Assembly (NCBI GenBank): GCA_002481295.1
Contig: DLDU01000047.1
Span: 30,770-94,769 of the forward strand
From: Prevotella sp. UBA7764
Lineage (GTDB): Bacteria; Bacteroidota; Bacteroidia; Bacteroidales; Bacteroidaceae
DNA length: 64,000 bases
Direction of reading: 5' to 3'
In this document: one piece after another, positions 40,230 to 49,253 of the stretch
Layout of the letters: the number at the start of each line of letters is the position of its first letter
Numbering within the stretch: the stretch's first letter is position 1
Notes under the pieces: generated by a model
Database searches by the model: none
What the model was told of the DNA's origin: nothing
The model's input: the letters and a program-made list of their open reading frames with translations, nothing else
Position numbers and translations under genes: made by a program

Positions 40230-43200
40230 TTAAAAAGGAGTGTCGTCGTCATCGACGCCTTCAGTTGTAGTTTCAAGGTTGAGACCGAATTTATCTTTCA
40301 GCGTATCGTAGTAGAAGCAGAACGGATGGTCTGTCTGCTCGATGTCAATCCACTTCCCCGCTGCTATTTCTTTTTTCTTGGTCACTCCGTCCGTGATGAT
40401 CTTGAAACGCTCAGCCCCATACTTACTGCCAAGGAAGCCCGGAGATGTCTGCAGATAGAACCTGATGCTTCGCTCGTTCATGGCCTTGGAGTCAGTCAGC
40501 TTTGCGGCCCGCTTGTATTGCAGTATGATCTTCTTAGGTCTGATCATCAATATGGCCGTTGTCGTCGGGAACTTGCGGTCTTTGATAAGATTGGTAGACA
40601 AAGAGTCTATGTATTTGATCTTGTAGTCACTGCCCTCGTAGATATATCCAATCTCCTTCATATATTGGAAGACATCCCAGAACGTGCCCATCTCATTTGA
40701 AGCTGCGCACTCCTTGTTCTGTCTTACTATGCCGTCGATGGTGATGGTCTTCATCTCATTGTATGACCATGGCATATTGAGTTTATCACCGAGGACTTTG
40801 TATGTGGCCAGCAGCACCGACCAGTCGCGCCATATACGGTCTTCCACCTCATTGCTTTGTAGTCCGGCTGCAATATCACTGCTTACCTCGTTGTATGTCT
40901 GATAGAACTCATTCTCGAATTCTGTTCTGTGGGATAGAATCTCGTTGGTCAGATGGCTCACGCCCATCTTCCGGATGACAGCGAGCTCGTTGAACCTCTG
41001 CTTGGCTTCCCGGTCGTGTACTGTCGTGTCGAAGGTCAGATAGATGGTACGGCTGAAAAGCGCGATATCCACTGTCGGCATCTCCTGCCCTGAGAGGATC
41101 ACGGCTGAGTCTACTGACGTTATCTCCCTCTTCTTATCGAGATCCATATTCATACGACTACGGCCAGTACCATCGTAGAGCCCCTTGAGAAACTCTATCT
41201 TCACCGGGTCGATGTTGTTTTTGTACTCATCAATATGGACCAAGGCATCAGAACATTGGGCAATGGCATCGGCCAATGCAGCAATGGTGGCATTCTGAAT
41301 GTTGAGCGGCGTATTGTTTTTGATGAAGAAGGACATCAGCGTGTGTCCGAGCTCAGACTTTCCGCTACCCTTCGGACCAAAGAGATTGAGGATAGGGAAG
41401 TTTTTGGTGTAGCTCACGATGATATCACGGAACAGCGTCGCAAAGAGGAACATCAGGCCAACTTTAGCATTGTCGCCAAATACCGTGGCCATCATCCTCG
41501 AATAGTCTGGCAGAGAAATGCTCGAGTGGTTGTCATCGAAGATGAAGAGCCGCTCGAACTTGAACATATCCTTGCGCTCTGTGTATATCTTCGACATGGC
41601 TGGTAGATAGTAGTTGTCTGTGCCTTTGATGTTGCCATTATCGTCATAGCGGTCGATACGGCAGATGCCATAGTCGTCGACTTTCATAAACTTGCCGTCC
41701 TTGAAGATACCATTACCCCAGACAAAGAATCCGGACTGGTTCCATCCCAGCTGCTTGATCTCTGTTGCCGTCTCGGTATTGTCATAGAGATAGTCACCGA
41801 GTGCCGAGAGTTCCACAGGGCCGGCCTTCCATCGAAAGTTTCCCATTGATCCGACCCGCTCCCGAAAGTTCTGCAGAGAGTTCATCTCTGCCTCTTTCAT
41901 CTCAACCAAGGCTTCCTCGTGGTTGATGTTGACAAGTTTGTAGATACGTTTCGAGTTATATGGGTCCTTGATGTGGAAGAGAGGCTTCATGGTGAAGTTG
42001 CTCCACTGGTCACCCTTGGACGAATAGCAGCAGTTGTGCTCCTCATAGAATCCATAGTTTTTTAGCAGGTCGATGTCGCCACGCTTACTGATGGCTTCTG
42101 CCTTCCTGCGCTCTCTGTCCTTGATGGCCTGTTTCTGCGCCGATCTCCAGATATTCTTGCCCCCATACTTGTTGCCCAGCTTCTCGATGAGTGCATTCTG
42201 CGTGTACTCATCTTCTACCAGTATCACGAGTGAGCAGACATCTTTAATCTTCTCTGTCCGCTCTGTTGTATTGTCGTCCTTTTCCAATACCTTCTCCGCA
42301 TACCACACTGGGAAATCTTCCTCCTCGATCTCCTTAAGTGCAGCCTTGGATGTGATGGCAGAGTCAGCATCTGCCTTTACGCCCTTGCTCTTCTGCTTGA
42401 TCTCTTTCACGGTGACGCGGAACCCGTTCTCCATGGCCGTCCTGCCGTTTTTCATCACAGCGGCGAAACCGGGGCCTATAGGATTGAGCGGTGTCTGGTC
42501 AGAGTCGGGGATCCAGCAGATCGTTGCATTGGCCGTATGGCCAAAGAGCTGTTTGAGCTTGGCAAAATGTTCCTGCGTCCATGCCGTTCCGAGGGCTGCG
42601 ATGGTGTTATCAATGCCGAGTGACTGTAGCTTCATTGCATCAGGAGCTCCCTCGACGCAATAGACCTTTCCCTCACGGAGTGCTACCGTTCGTGCGATAT
42701 CGAGTCCGAAGATCTCTGCGCCTTTATGAAACATGAAGGAGTCCTTGTTATTAAGGTACTTCATCATGCCAGGCTCTTCTACCATGGTCCGAGCGGTGAA
42801 TGCAATCACACGTCCCCAGCGGTCTGTCACCGGTATCATGATGCGGTCACGGAAGAAGTCGATATAGTTGCCGCGCTTCGACATCTGTATCAGGCCGGCT
42901 TCTTCCATCAGCTTCAGATCGTAACCCTTTGCCTTGGCAAACTGTACGAGAGTGTCCCATGAGTCCGGAGCATAGCCAATCTCTTTAATCTCAGTGAAGT
43001 CACGGTCTTCATCTTCTCGCTTGACGATTTTCTTGAGTTTGCCGTGTCCTTCTGTTGTCTCGACACGGCTGTTCCATCGCTTGTTGACATACGCCAGTGC
43101 TGCTTTAGCCTTGGGAGTATTGGCCTTTATCTGTTCTCTGTAGAACTTGGCGACGGCATCATAGATGATGTACATCGCCTCCTTCTTCTTGCGTTCCTTG

Positions 43201-43520
43201 ATCTGATCATCGGTATATTGTGTCTTATCTTCCTCGACCTCGATGTCATACTTCTTGGCCAAGAACCGGATGGCCTCCGGGAAGGTCATGCCCTCTTCCT
43301 GCATGATGAAATTTACAGGCGTTCCACCCTTGCCACAGACAAAGCAATGACAGATATTCTTGCTTGGAGAAATGATAAAGCTGGGATTGTGATCGGAGTG
43401 GAACGGACACAATCCTTTATAGTTCACTCCGGATTTGTTCAGCGGATGAACATATTCCGAAACCACATCGACGATGTTGGCCCGGTTGAGTACTTGTTCT
43501 ATGGTTCTGTTGCTGATCAT
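40230..43520 (-). CDS. Phage primase-helicase fusion
   Basis: I start it at the ATG at 43520 (MISNRTIEQVLNRANIVDVV); a longer frame to 43604 lacks the DnaG-like start. The 1096-aa protein opens with a CHC2 zinc finger (GLCPFHSDHNPSF...ICHCFVCGKGG), then the primase core and a TOPRIM segment (VYCVEGAPDAMKLQSLG). A C-terminal ATPase follows with Walker A (LFGPKGSGKSELG) and Walker B (ALVHIDEYKN). It would prime and unwind phage DNA. It is the only replication enzyme seen, so the host polymerase is probably used. Confidence 0.9.
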   Translation of the reverse strand: MISNRTIEQVLNRANIVDVVSEYVHPLNKSGVNYKGLCPFHSDHNPSFIISPSKNICHCFVCGKGGTPVNFIMQEEGMTFPEAIRFLAKKYDIEVEEDKTQYTDDQIKERKKKEAMYIIYDAVAKFYREQIKANTPKAKAALAYVNKRWNSRVETTEGHGKLKKIVKREDEDRDFTEIKEIGYAPDSWDTLVQFAKAKGYDLKLMEEAGLIQMSKRGNYIDFFRDRIMIPVTDRWGRVIAFTARTMVEEPGMMKYLNNKDSFMFHKGAEIFGLDIARTVALREGKVYCVEGAPDAMKLQSLGIDNTIAALGTAWTQEHFAKLKQLFGHTANATICWIPDSDQTPLNPIGPGFAAVMKNGRTAMENGFRVTVKEIKQKSKGVKADADSAITSKAALKEIEEEDFPVWYAEKVLEKDDNTTERTEKIKDVCSLVILVEDEYTQNALIEKLGNKYGGKNIWRSAQKQAIKDRERRKAEAISKRGDIDLLKNYGFYEEHNCCYSSKGDQWSNFTMKPLFHIKDPYNSKRIYKLVNINHEEALVEMKEAEMNSLQNFRERVGSMGNFRWKAGPVELSALGDYLYDNTETATEIKQLGWNQSGFFVWGNGIFKDGKFMKVDDYGICRIDRYDDNGNIKGTDNYYLPAMSKIYTERKDMFKFERLFIFDDNHSSISLPDYSRMMATVFGDNAKVGLMFLFATLFRDIIVSYTKNFPILNLFGPKGSGKSELGHTLMSFFIKNNTPLNIQNATIAALADAIAQCSDALVHIDEYKNNIDPVKIEFLKGLYDGTGRSRMNMDLDKKREITSVDSAVILSGQEMPTVDIALFSRTIYLTFDTTVHDREAKQRFNELAVIRKMGVSHLTNEILSHRTEFENEFYQTYNEVSSDIAAGLQSNEVEDRIWRDWSVLLATYKVLGDKLNMPWSYNEMKTITIDGIVRQNKECAASNEMGTFWDVFQYMKEIGYIYEGSDYKIKYIDSLSTNLIKDRKFPTTTAILMIRPKKIILQYKRAAKLTDSKAMNERSIRFYLQTSPGFLGSKYGAERFKIITDGVTKKKEIAAGKWIDIEQTDHPFCFYYDTLKDKFGLNLETTTEGVDDDDTPF

Positions 43521-43557
43521 GATAAATGTTTGAAAGTCGCTTGGCAAAATTAGCTGA

Positions 43558-43746
43558 CTATTTATCTGTTGCAAAATACGACAGACTTCCTTTAGCCTTC
43601 CCAATGAGTATTCTTCTCATATTGGAGGCTGTTACTTTCTTCGATGCCTTGATGTTACATTTCCTGTCCTTCTTGCGATATAGCTTAATCGTCATTATAA
43701 CACCGAATCTCTTTACAAAGGCCTTCTTAATCTTTCTATACGTCAT
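43558..43746 (-). CDS. Small basic phage protein (62 aa)
   Basis: The start at 43746 (MTYRKIKKAFVKRFGVIMTI) gives an ATGA overlap with the gene before it. The Lys/Arg-rich product may bind nucleic acid. It lies directly before the primase-helicase gene. Confidence 0.5.
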   Translation of the reverse strand: MTYRKIKKAFVKRFGVIMTIKLYRKKDRKCNIKASKKVTASNMRRILIGKAKGSLSYFATDK

Positions 43747-44066
43747 CTCCAATCGCTTTTGTAGTCGAGGCTTTTCACCCGCTTCATAAAAATGTTATTG
43801 GCTCTGAGGGTATAGGCTGCCTGGTCGACTATGACGGCTACCTTTTGGACATCTATACCGCTTTCTTTCTGCCAGCATTGATTGTCAAGCTTCCATGCAT
43901 GGCCTTCGCTGTCGAACACGACGATGTCACCATATACTCTCTCGCTGTATTCAGCGACGTTGTCGGCACAGATAAACATCCTTACCTCTCTTCCTTGCTC
44001 TAACTTCACCTCGAGCTTCTTCAACTGAAGTGAATCAATGTACGGTTCAATTTCTGCAATCTTCAT
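43743..44066 (-). CDS. Early phage protein, unknown (107 aa)
   Basis: The product starts MKIAEIEPYIDSLQLKKLEV and carries a beta-rich middle (DIVVFDSEGHAWKLDNQCWQ). It overlaps its neighbours by 4 nt on each side, so it is part of the compact early operon. No family was recognised. Confidence 0.55.
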   Translation of the reverse strand: MKIAEIEPYIDSLQLKKLEVKLEQGREVRMFICADNVAEYSERVYGDIVVFDSEGHAWKLDNQCWQKESGIDVQKVAVIVDQAAYTLRANNIFMKRVKSLDYKSDWR

Positions 44067-44275
44067 TTTTTTAGTTTAGTTATAGAATTAGTAATGTCTT
44101 TCAGATATATCCATCCCACAATACCTTGCTTCGATGCAAAATCTGTCCAGTCTCCATCGATAGGGAAATAATAGCTGCTTATATACCATCCATATTCATC
44201 ATATATAAGCAGTTCTTTTTTCTGCTCTGGCTCCTCTTGTGGATCGTGAAAGTATTTGTCTAATGTATCGGTCAT
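44063..44275 (-). CDS. Early phage protein, unknown (70 aa)
   Basis: The start at 44275 (MTDTLDKYFHDPQEEPEQKK) makes an ATGA overlap with the regulator upstream. The acidic, aromatic-rich product (YDEYGWYISSYYFPIDGDWT) has no recognised domain. Confidence 0.5.
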   Translation of the reverse strand: MTDTLDKYFHDPQEEPEQKKELLIYDEYGWYISSYYFPIDGDWTDFASKQGIVGWIYLKDITNSITKLKK

Positions 44276-44820
44276 AACATTGCGGCAGCTATCTTCATCA
44301 GGTCTTTGGACGAGCACAATTTTAGTTTGTGAGTAACATTTTGAATTGCATTCTTGATACTCGATTGGCTTGTACCCATCTCCTGCTCGATATCCTTGTA
44401 GGTCTGACCCTCTGCCCGCATCTTCAGTATCTTCTGCTCACGTTTGGTCATCCCGTAGAGTTGAGGATGGCAGACAATATCACAGAATGGACATTCCTTG
44501 CGAATGGGGCAGCTAATATCCTCGAGATGCAATACTCCATTATCGACATCGTACTTTAGAGCATCCAGTTTTCCCATATTGCATGAGATGAAACGGCAGA
44601 CGCATTTAAACTTGAAGTAACCAGGATTGTACTCACTGCCCTTGTAATTCAGACAGAGGGCCTTCCACGCTCCAGGATACTGCTTCTTGATGAGCTCCGC
44701 CATCATGTCGATGAATTCTCTGTCCTCTACTTTAAGAACTGAGATTTCTTCACCCTCCATCACCGCAACTCTTCCATCTGGGAGAGAGGTGAACTCAATC
44801 TTCTTTCCAGTCGCTTTCAT
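44272..44820 (-). CDS. Early transcriptional regulator with LuxR-like HTH and Cys-rich insert
   Basis: In the 182-aa protein, residues 125-180 (MTKREQKILKMRAEGQTYKD...GTSQSSIKNAIQNVTHKLKL) form a LuxR/sigma-4-like helix-turn-helix. The middle has Cys clusters (CVCRFISCN, CPIRKECPFCDIVC) that may bind zinc. It is the second early gene, so it is a candidate activator of middle or late transcription. Target promoters are unknown. Confidence 0.7.
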   Translation of the reverse strand: MKATGKKIEFTSLPDGRVAVMEGEEISVLKVEDREFIDMMAELIKKQYPGAWKALCLNYKGSEYNPGYFKFKCVCRFISCNMGKLDALKYDVDNGVLHLEDISCPIRKECPFCDIVCHPQLYGMTKREQKILKMRAEGQTYKDIEQEMGTSQSSIKNAIQNVTHKLKLCSSKDLMKIAAAML

Positions 44821-44831
44821 AGGCTTAAGTT

Positions 44832-45029
44832 TTAACTGTTGATTATATCATCCACGAACTTTAGCTCGTAGCCTTTCCAGGTTCCCCTATAGATCTTACG
44901 TCTTACATTTGGCGTAGACATTTCTAATGCTTCTGCTATCCTCGTTACGAATTTGTCTTTTTCTCCGAAAGGCAAACTCTTATAGTAAGAAGAAATTCCA
45001 TCAGCATTAATTTTTCTACGTTTATTCAT
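44832..45029 (-). CDS. Cro-like small DNA-binding protein
   Basis: The start at 45029 (MNKRRKINADGISSYYKSLP) gives 65 aa, with an HTH-like segment (FVTRIAEALEMSTPNVRRKI). It is the first leftward gene, divergent from the repressor, the position of cro in lambdoid phages. Function is inferred from this. Confidence 0.6.
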   Translation of the reverse strand: MNKRRKINADGISSYYKSLPFGEKDKFVTRIAEALEMSTPNVRRKIYRGTWKGYELKFVDDIINS

Positions 45030-45063
45030 CTTCTTTTCCAATATTAATTATTAAATTTGTGAG

Positions 45064-45116
45064 CAAAGTTAGTAAAATATGCAGTATGTTCCAAATATAT
45101 GCGGTACTTATTTCCG
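45064..45116. promoter_or_regulatory. Early leftward promoter with two operator-like motifs
   Basis: On the minus strand TTTG (45092-45095), a 20-nt spacer and TAACTTTG (45064-45071) form a consensus promoter. Overlapping it on the + strand are AATATGCAGTATGTT (45076-45090) and AATATATGCGGTACTTATTT (from 45094), the second with a GCGG...CCGC dyad. They resemble the motifs at 31177, 39688, 45605 and 45637. Confidence 0.65.
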
Positions 45117-45154
45117 CTTTGGTGCGTACTTTAACTCATTTTAAGGAATACACT

Positions 45155-45595
45155 ATGTATAAAGGTTCACGCTTACGGGAATTAACCCAGAATGAGAGAG
45201 GCCTTGGCGCCAAACTCTCAAGAGAAATGTTCTCTAAGAACAAAGGTATTGAACGTTATTATAAAGACGGTGTCAACCTTACCATCGACAAACTCGAGAA
45301 GATTGCCATCGGTACAGGGAAATCAGTAGAGTATTTCCTTGATTACCAACGTCCTTCTCAGACGACTTCCAGCATCAATCCACACGTCTATGGGGACAAT
45401 AATATTGTGAATTCCCCTAACGCAAATGATGCGTTACAAAAGATTGAGCATTTGAATAAAGTAATCAAGCTCCAGGAAGAAATCATTCAGTCTGATAAAG
45501 AGCTAATAGCCTCTAAAGATGTGATCATTTCTACGCTAAAAGAGCGGATTAATGACCATATCAAGCTCATGAAAGAGATGCATTCGGACAAATAA
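45155..45595 (+). CDS. CI-like phage repressor
   Basis: I start it at the ATG at 45155 (MYKGSRLRELTQNERGLGAK); the open frame extends upstream into the operator region. The first 65 aa look like an XRE-type HTH (LSREMFSKNKGIERYYKDGV...GTGKSVEYFLDY). A linker follows (NPHVYGDNNIVNSPNAND), then a C-terminal coiled coil (about 95-146) for oligomerisation. There is no LexA-type protease domain, so it cannot self-cleave by that route. Divergent position from the Cro-like gene supports the role. Confidence 0.7.
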   Translation: MYKGSRLRELTQNERGLGAKLSREMFSKNKGIERYYKDGVNLTIDKLEKIAIGTGKSVEYFLDYQRPSQTTSSINPHVYGDNNIVNSPNANDALQKIEHLNKVIKLQEEIIQSDKELIASKDVIISTLKERINDHIKLMKEMHSDK

Positions 45596-45604
45596 GGGAC
45601 ACTA

Positions 45605-45650
45605 ATTATGCGGAAAGTTCTTCACGTATGTGTCGTAATCCGCATATTTT
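45605..45650. promoter_or_regulatory. Two operator-like motifs downstream of the repressor
   Basis: ATTATGCGGAAAGTT (45605-45619) and the inverted AATCCGCATATTTT (45637-45650) match the ATGCGG motif of the early control region. Confidence 0.45.
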
Positions 45651-45695
45651 CAGACCAATACCTCATTTATTCAACTTTTTATTCTCGGACAGATG

Positions 45696-45705
45696 TGGGA
45701 CAGTA
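45696..45705. repeat. Putative integrase arm-type site, right
   Basis: TGGGACAGTA is an exact copy of 2903-2912. It lies about 70 bp inside attR. Confidence 0.5.
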
Positions 45706-45776
45706 GATCATCCGCTTTACACTCTCTGTAAATCATAACTTATTGATTCTCAGAGCTATGTATCCATTTTTGAAAA

Positions 45777-45804
45777 TCCTGCCTCCGCAACTAAAATGCC
45801 CGTA
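45777..45804. repeat. attR core (28-bp direct repeat)
   Basis: Identical to 2822-2849. It carries a 14-nt fragment of the tRNA 3' end and is followed by a weaker GCCCG...CGGGC hairpin, probably the original chromosomal tRNA terminator. Confidence 0.9.
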
Positions 45805-45839
45805 GACCCTTCCAATCAAAGGATTTGCGGGCTTTTCCG

Positions 45840-46145
45840 TTAAACCGGTCGGACTTTCGTGTTCGTGACATATCCCTTGATTCCGTCCCATGCGGCATCA
45901 GCGTTAAACTTGTCCATGTCAATCGAAACACTCACATCACCATCCATCTTCAAGTACTTGTTGTAGCCATGGTTGTTAACGTTCGCTTTTGTCAGTTTGC
46001 CACTTTGAAAGCGTTTCTCCAGTCTCTGAAGTCCTTTTTTTCTCATTGCCTCGTCCTTCGCAGCCCGCTTGTCGCTCATCGAAACAATGAGCCTGACTCC
46101 ATTTGCCTTGTCTTTGCACCTTACATCGCCTTTTTTCAGATCCAT
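45840..46145 (-). pseudogene. Truncated IS transposase (IS1634-like) remnant
   Basis: The 101-aa frame contains a recognisable middle piece of Bacteroidetes IS1634-type transposases (LTKANVNNHGYNKYLKMDGD, then FNADAAWDGIKGYVTNTK). The N-terminal and catalytic C-terminal parts are missing. A family name is from memory. It lies 35 bp outside attR, so it is chromosomal and decayed. Confidence 0.65.
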
Positions 46146-46382
46146 TCCAAGTATAGCTTCCTTTACCTCTGCATCCTTCGCCTATATTTCTGATTGCGGC
46201 GATTATACCTTGATATGTATGTGTGTAAAAATTAAAAAATATCTTCGATTACGATGGCAAAGTTAATCGCTCTTTCCGATACTACAAAACAGATGACAGT
46301 GAAGTGGGGGAGTAAGACAGGCTTGGCTCATAAAGCAAAGTGATTCTCTGTTGAGAACAATAATAAAAATCACTTGTTTTTC

Positions 46383-46413
46383 TTTGCGTTTTTAATTATT
46401 ATTGCTAAATTTG
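46383..46413 (+). promoter_or_regulatory. Promoter of the response regulator
   Basis: TTTG (46383-46386), a 19-nt spacer and TAAATTTG (46406-46413) fit the Bacteroidetes consensus, about 50 bp before the start at 46464. Confidence 0.7.
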
Positions 46414-46463
46414 TACAAGAAAGTAAGCGTAGCGTAAGAAATGAAATAACGGAGAGAATAGCA

Positions 46464-47108
46464 ATGGAAATGGTATTGGCAGACCCGCAAGGCATTACAC
46501 GCATGGGACTCATGTATCTGCTTCACGAAATGGGGCAGGATAGTCCGCGTTATGTAGAAGACAAAGCCGGACTGATAGAAAGACTGAAGGAGTGCCCCGC
46601 AGAGATTATCATCCTCGACTACAATCTTTTTGATTTCTATGATGCCAACGAGATGTTCATCCTCAGCCAACGCTTTTCCAAGACTCTCTGGCTGCTCTTC
46701 AGTGAGGAACTCAGTGTAGAATTCATGAAGATGGTGATGCTCAACGGACAGCAGTTCAGTATCATAATGAAGGACTCGCCGCTGTCCGAGATTCGTGAGG
46801 CCCTTCGTTTTGTGATGCACGGTAAGCGCTTTATCTGCCAACATGCCATGGAGATGCTCCTTGAAGAGCAGTCCTCAGATAGCCATCCCGAGATGGTCAA
46901 CCTCACCAAGACAGAGCAGGAAATCCTCAAAGACATTGCCCTTGGCATGACCACCAAGGAAATAGCAGCCAAGCGCTTCTCCAGTTTCCACACCGTCAAC
47001 ACTCATCGCAAAAACATCTTCCGCAAGCTCGGTGTGAACAATGTTCACGAGGCTACGAAATATGCTCTTCGCGCAGGACTCGTCGATGCGGCGGAATATT
47101 ATATTTGA
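46464..47108 (+). CDS. LuxR/NarL-family response regulator
   Basis: I start it at the ATG at 46464, just after the promoter; an upstream in-frame ATG at 46374 precedes the promoter. The 214-aa protein has a receiver-like domain (MVLADPQGITRMGLMYLLHE; IIILDYNLFDFYDANEMF with a likely Asp, then the Lys-type MKDSP). A C-terminal LuxR HTH follows (LTKTEQEILKDIALGMTTKE, HTVNTHRKNIFRKLGV). No sensor kinase is next to it. The acceptor pocket looks partly degenerate, so phosphorylation is uncertain. Confidence 0.85.
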   Translation: MEMVLADPQGITRMGLMYLLHEMGQDSPRYVEDKAGLIERLKECPAEIIILDYNLFDFYDANEMFILSQRFSKTLWLLFSEELSVEFMKMVMLNGQQFSIIMKDSPLSEIREALRFVMHGKRFICQHAMEMLLEEQSSDSHPEMVNLTKTEQEILKDIALGMTTKEIAAKRFSSFHTVNTHRKNIFRKLGVNNVHEATKYALRAGLVDAAEYYI

Positions 47109-47258
47109 TTCTGTCGCTCACTCATATTTTCCAAAAGATTCTGCGAAGAAATACAAGAAAGGCAGGAACCAAGAAAAATTCTCTTTCTCCGCAATACATT
47201 TTTGTATTATCCGTGGCGGATTTCATATATGTCTTGCGGGGAGAGAGTCTATGTCTTA

Positions 47259-47966
47259 TTATGGATGTACGAGCGTGCCGATTTCCTCACCATCCATAAC
47301 CTTCTTGAGGTTGCCCTTCTCGTCCATATTGAAGACGTAGATCGGCAGGTTGTTGTCCTGGCACATGCAGATGGCGGTCAGGTCCATGACGCGCAGGCCG
47401 CGGTCGAGCACCTCTTTGTAGCTGATGTCCTTGAACTTCTTAGCCGTAGGATCCTTTTCGGGGTCGGTGGTGTAGACGCCGTCGACACGTGTACCCTTGA
47501 GCATCACGTCGGCCTCAATCTCAATGCCACGGAGTGAAGAACCTGTGTCGGTGGTGAAATAAGGATTGCCTGTACCGGCAGAGAAGATGCAGATGTAGCC
47601 AGCCTCCAGGGCTTCGATGGCTTTCCACTTGTTGTAGAACTCACCGATCGGCTCCATGCGGATGGCTGTCATCACCTTGTTTTTCACACCGATAGCGCCT
47701 AAGGCGGAACTCAAAGCCAGTGAGTTGATGACCGTGGCACACATACCCATCTGATCGCCCTTGACGCGGTCGAAGCCTTTCTGCGAGCCGCTGAGACCGC
47801 GGAAGATGTTGCCACCACCGATGACGATACCTATCTGTACGCCCATGTCATGGATTTCCTTAATCTGTGCGGCATAATCACTCAGTCGCTCTGGGTCTAT
47901 GCCATAACCTTGTTTGCCCATCAGACTCTCACCGGAGAGCTTGAGCAGAATACGTTTAAATCTCAT
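47259..47966 (-). CDS. pyrH: UMP kinase
   Basis: The 235-aa cytoplasmic enzyme phosphorylates UMP to UDP with ATP in pyrimidine synthesis. It has the amino-acid-kinase signature (MRFKRILLKLSGESLMGKQG), the nucleotide-binding VIGGGNIFRG, FSAGTGNPYFTTDT and the C-terminal DLTAICMCQDNNLPIYVFNM. Length is normal for the family. Short direct repeats (AATGTTGAATG) lie upstream at about 47967-48040. Confidence 0.97.
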   Translation of the reverse strand: MRFKRILLKLSGESLMGKQGYGIDPERLSDYAAQIKEIHDMGVQIGIVIGGGNIFRGLSGSQKGFDRVKGDQMGMCATVINSLALSSALGAIGVKNKVMTAIRMEPIGEFYNKWKAIEALEAGYICIFSAGTGNPYFTTDTGSSLRGIEIEADVMLKGTRVDGVYTTDPEKDPTAKKFKDISYKEVLDRGLRVMDLTAICMCQDNNLPIYVFNMDEKGNLKKVMDGEEIGTLVHP

Positions 47967-48073
47967 ATATTGAATGTTGAGTGTTGTTTGTTAAATGTTG
48001 AATGAATGGAATGTTGAATGATGAATGTTGAATTGCTGCAACGAGGATTATGGAATTCAGAATGGAGCGTGGC

Positions 48074-48886
48074 TCACGCTTTGATAATGAACTCCACCTC
48101 CTTGAAAGCATAGCGGCGGATGCGGTCCTCACGGTCACGAAGAACGAGATGGCCGTCGTCCTCCACCTCAACGAGTGCTGCTTCGAAGTCACCGTCGGCA
48201 TCACGATAGGGATAGAAGCCGTGGAGTCGGTAGAGCCATGACGTGTAGTTGCCGATGATTGTGGCGTAGTCACCGTTGATTGTCGCTTGGATGTTAGCGT
48301 CGAAGCGCTTGAGGATGTCCTGCAACAGGGCTTCGCGATCTACTTCGTGACCTAAGATCTGATAGAGCGAGACGGGATTTGGCGCGTCGCTATGGAAGAC
48401 CTGCTGGTTGACATTAATGCCCGGACCGATGATGCAGTTCTTGATGTGTCCGCCGCTCAACGTGTTCTCTATGAGAATGCCGCAGATCTTCTTGTCTTTC
48501 CAATAGATGTCGTTGGGCCACTTGATGGTGAAATGGTCGTTGTAGACAGCCAATGCATCACGGATCGCCAAGGCTATAGCCTCTGAGAGAATAAACTGAC
48601 TGGTAATAGGAATCCACGCCGGATGACAGAGAATAGAGAAGAGTAGGTTCTTGCCTCTCTCGCTTTCCCACGTATTAGTCCCCTGTCCGCGTCCGGAAGA
48701 CTGGAACTCTGTGGTGACGACCCAATAGCGTGCTTGGTCAGCCGCAGTGTTTACCTCGCCCTGCTGCGGGGCAGAGAGCATGCGACGGATATAGGCATTG
48801 GTGCTGTCGGTTTCGTCCAGACGTGTGATCCGGAAGCTATTCCCACTGTTGTTTTTCCTTTTAAATAAGGAGCGGATTGAAAGCAT
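48074..48886 (-). CDS. birA: Biotin--[acetyl-CoA-carboxylase] ligase
   Basis: The 270-aa enzyme attaches biotin to carboxylases. The signature pieces are ETDSTNAYIRR, SSGRGQGTNTWESERGKNLL (biotin/ATP loop), IKWPNDIYWKDKKICGILIE and a short C-terminal SH3-like part. There is no N-terminal HTH, so it is the monofunctional type and probably not a repressor. It overlaps yraN by 26 bp. Confidence 0.95.
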   Translation of the reverse strand: MLSIRSLFKRKNNSGNSFRITRLDETDSTNAYIRRMLSAPQQGEVNTAADQARYWVVTTEFQSSGRGQGTNTWESERGKNLLFSILCHPAWIPITSQFILSEAIALAIRDALAVYNDHFTIKWPNDIYWKDKKICGILIENTLSGGHIKNCIIGPGINVNQQVFHSDAPNPVSLYQILGHEVDREALLQDILKRFDANIQATINGDYATIIGNYTSWLYRLHGFYPYRDADGDFEAALVEVEDDGHLVLRDREDRIRRYAFKEVEFIIKA

Positions 48887-49244
48887 CTTGTATATGTTCT
48901 AATTGCGGATGAGGATCATTTTCCTCTCCGATGATAGTTATGATGTCGAAACGGAGCTCTTCCACGATGTCTCTGATCTTGACATACGTGTCGGCAGCGC
49001 GTCCGAGATGTCTCATTTTACGTATATCGACGGCATCTTCCGGGTCGGTGATCTCCTCCTTGCTTCGCGTCTTCACCTCCACGAAGACCACCGTCCGGCG
49101 GTCTGGTGAGAGGCACACAATGTCGAGATCGACCAGCCCTTTTCCCGGTCTCCAATCGCGATCAAGGATGAGATAGTCCTTGCCTTTGAGATATTGGGCG
49201 GCATATTCCTCGCCCCACTTGCCGACATCGTTGTGAGTAGCCAT
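48861..49244 (-). CDS. yraN: YraN family (UPF0102) nuclease-like protein
   Basis: The 127-aa protein has the UPF0102 pattern: NDVGKWGEEYAAQYLKGKDY, LVDLDIVCLSPDRRTVVFVE, VKTR and the tail FDIITIIG. The D...EVK triad is a restriction-endonuclease-like core. The cellular role is unclear; family members are linked to DNA processing. It lies between tadA and birA on the same strand. Confidence 0.93.
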   Translation of the reverse strand: MATHNDVGKWGEEYAAQYLKGKDYLILDRDWRPGKGLVDLDIVCLSPDRRTVVFVEVKTRSKEEITDPEDAVDIRKMRHLGRAADTYVKIRDIVEELRFDIITIIGEENDPHPQLEHIQDAFNPLLI

Positions 49245-49253
49245 GGTCGCTGT

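Larger units (their letters stand above)
2822..45804. mobile_element. Complete prophage (about 43 kb) with a DGR, integrated in tRNA-fMet
   Basis: The element is bounded by 28-bp direct repeats at 2822-2849 and 45777-45804. It has an integrase at one end and a repressor at the other. Between them are a primase-helicase, both terminase-like genes, protease, major capsid, portal-like, tape measure, tail proteins, holin, endolysin, spanin and a reverse-transcriptase diversification module. The key reading frames are all intact, so the phage may be inducible. The long tape measure and lack of sheath-like genes point to a siphovirus. One unit length is 42,955 bp from core to core. Confidence 0.93.
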
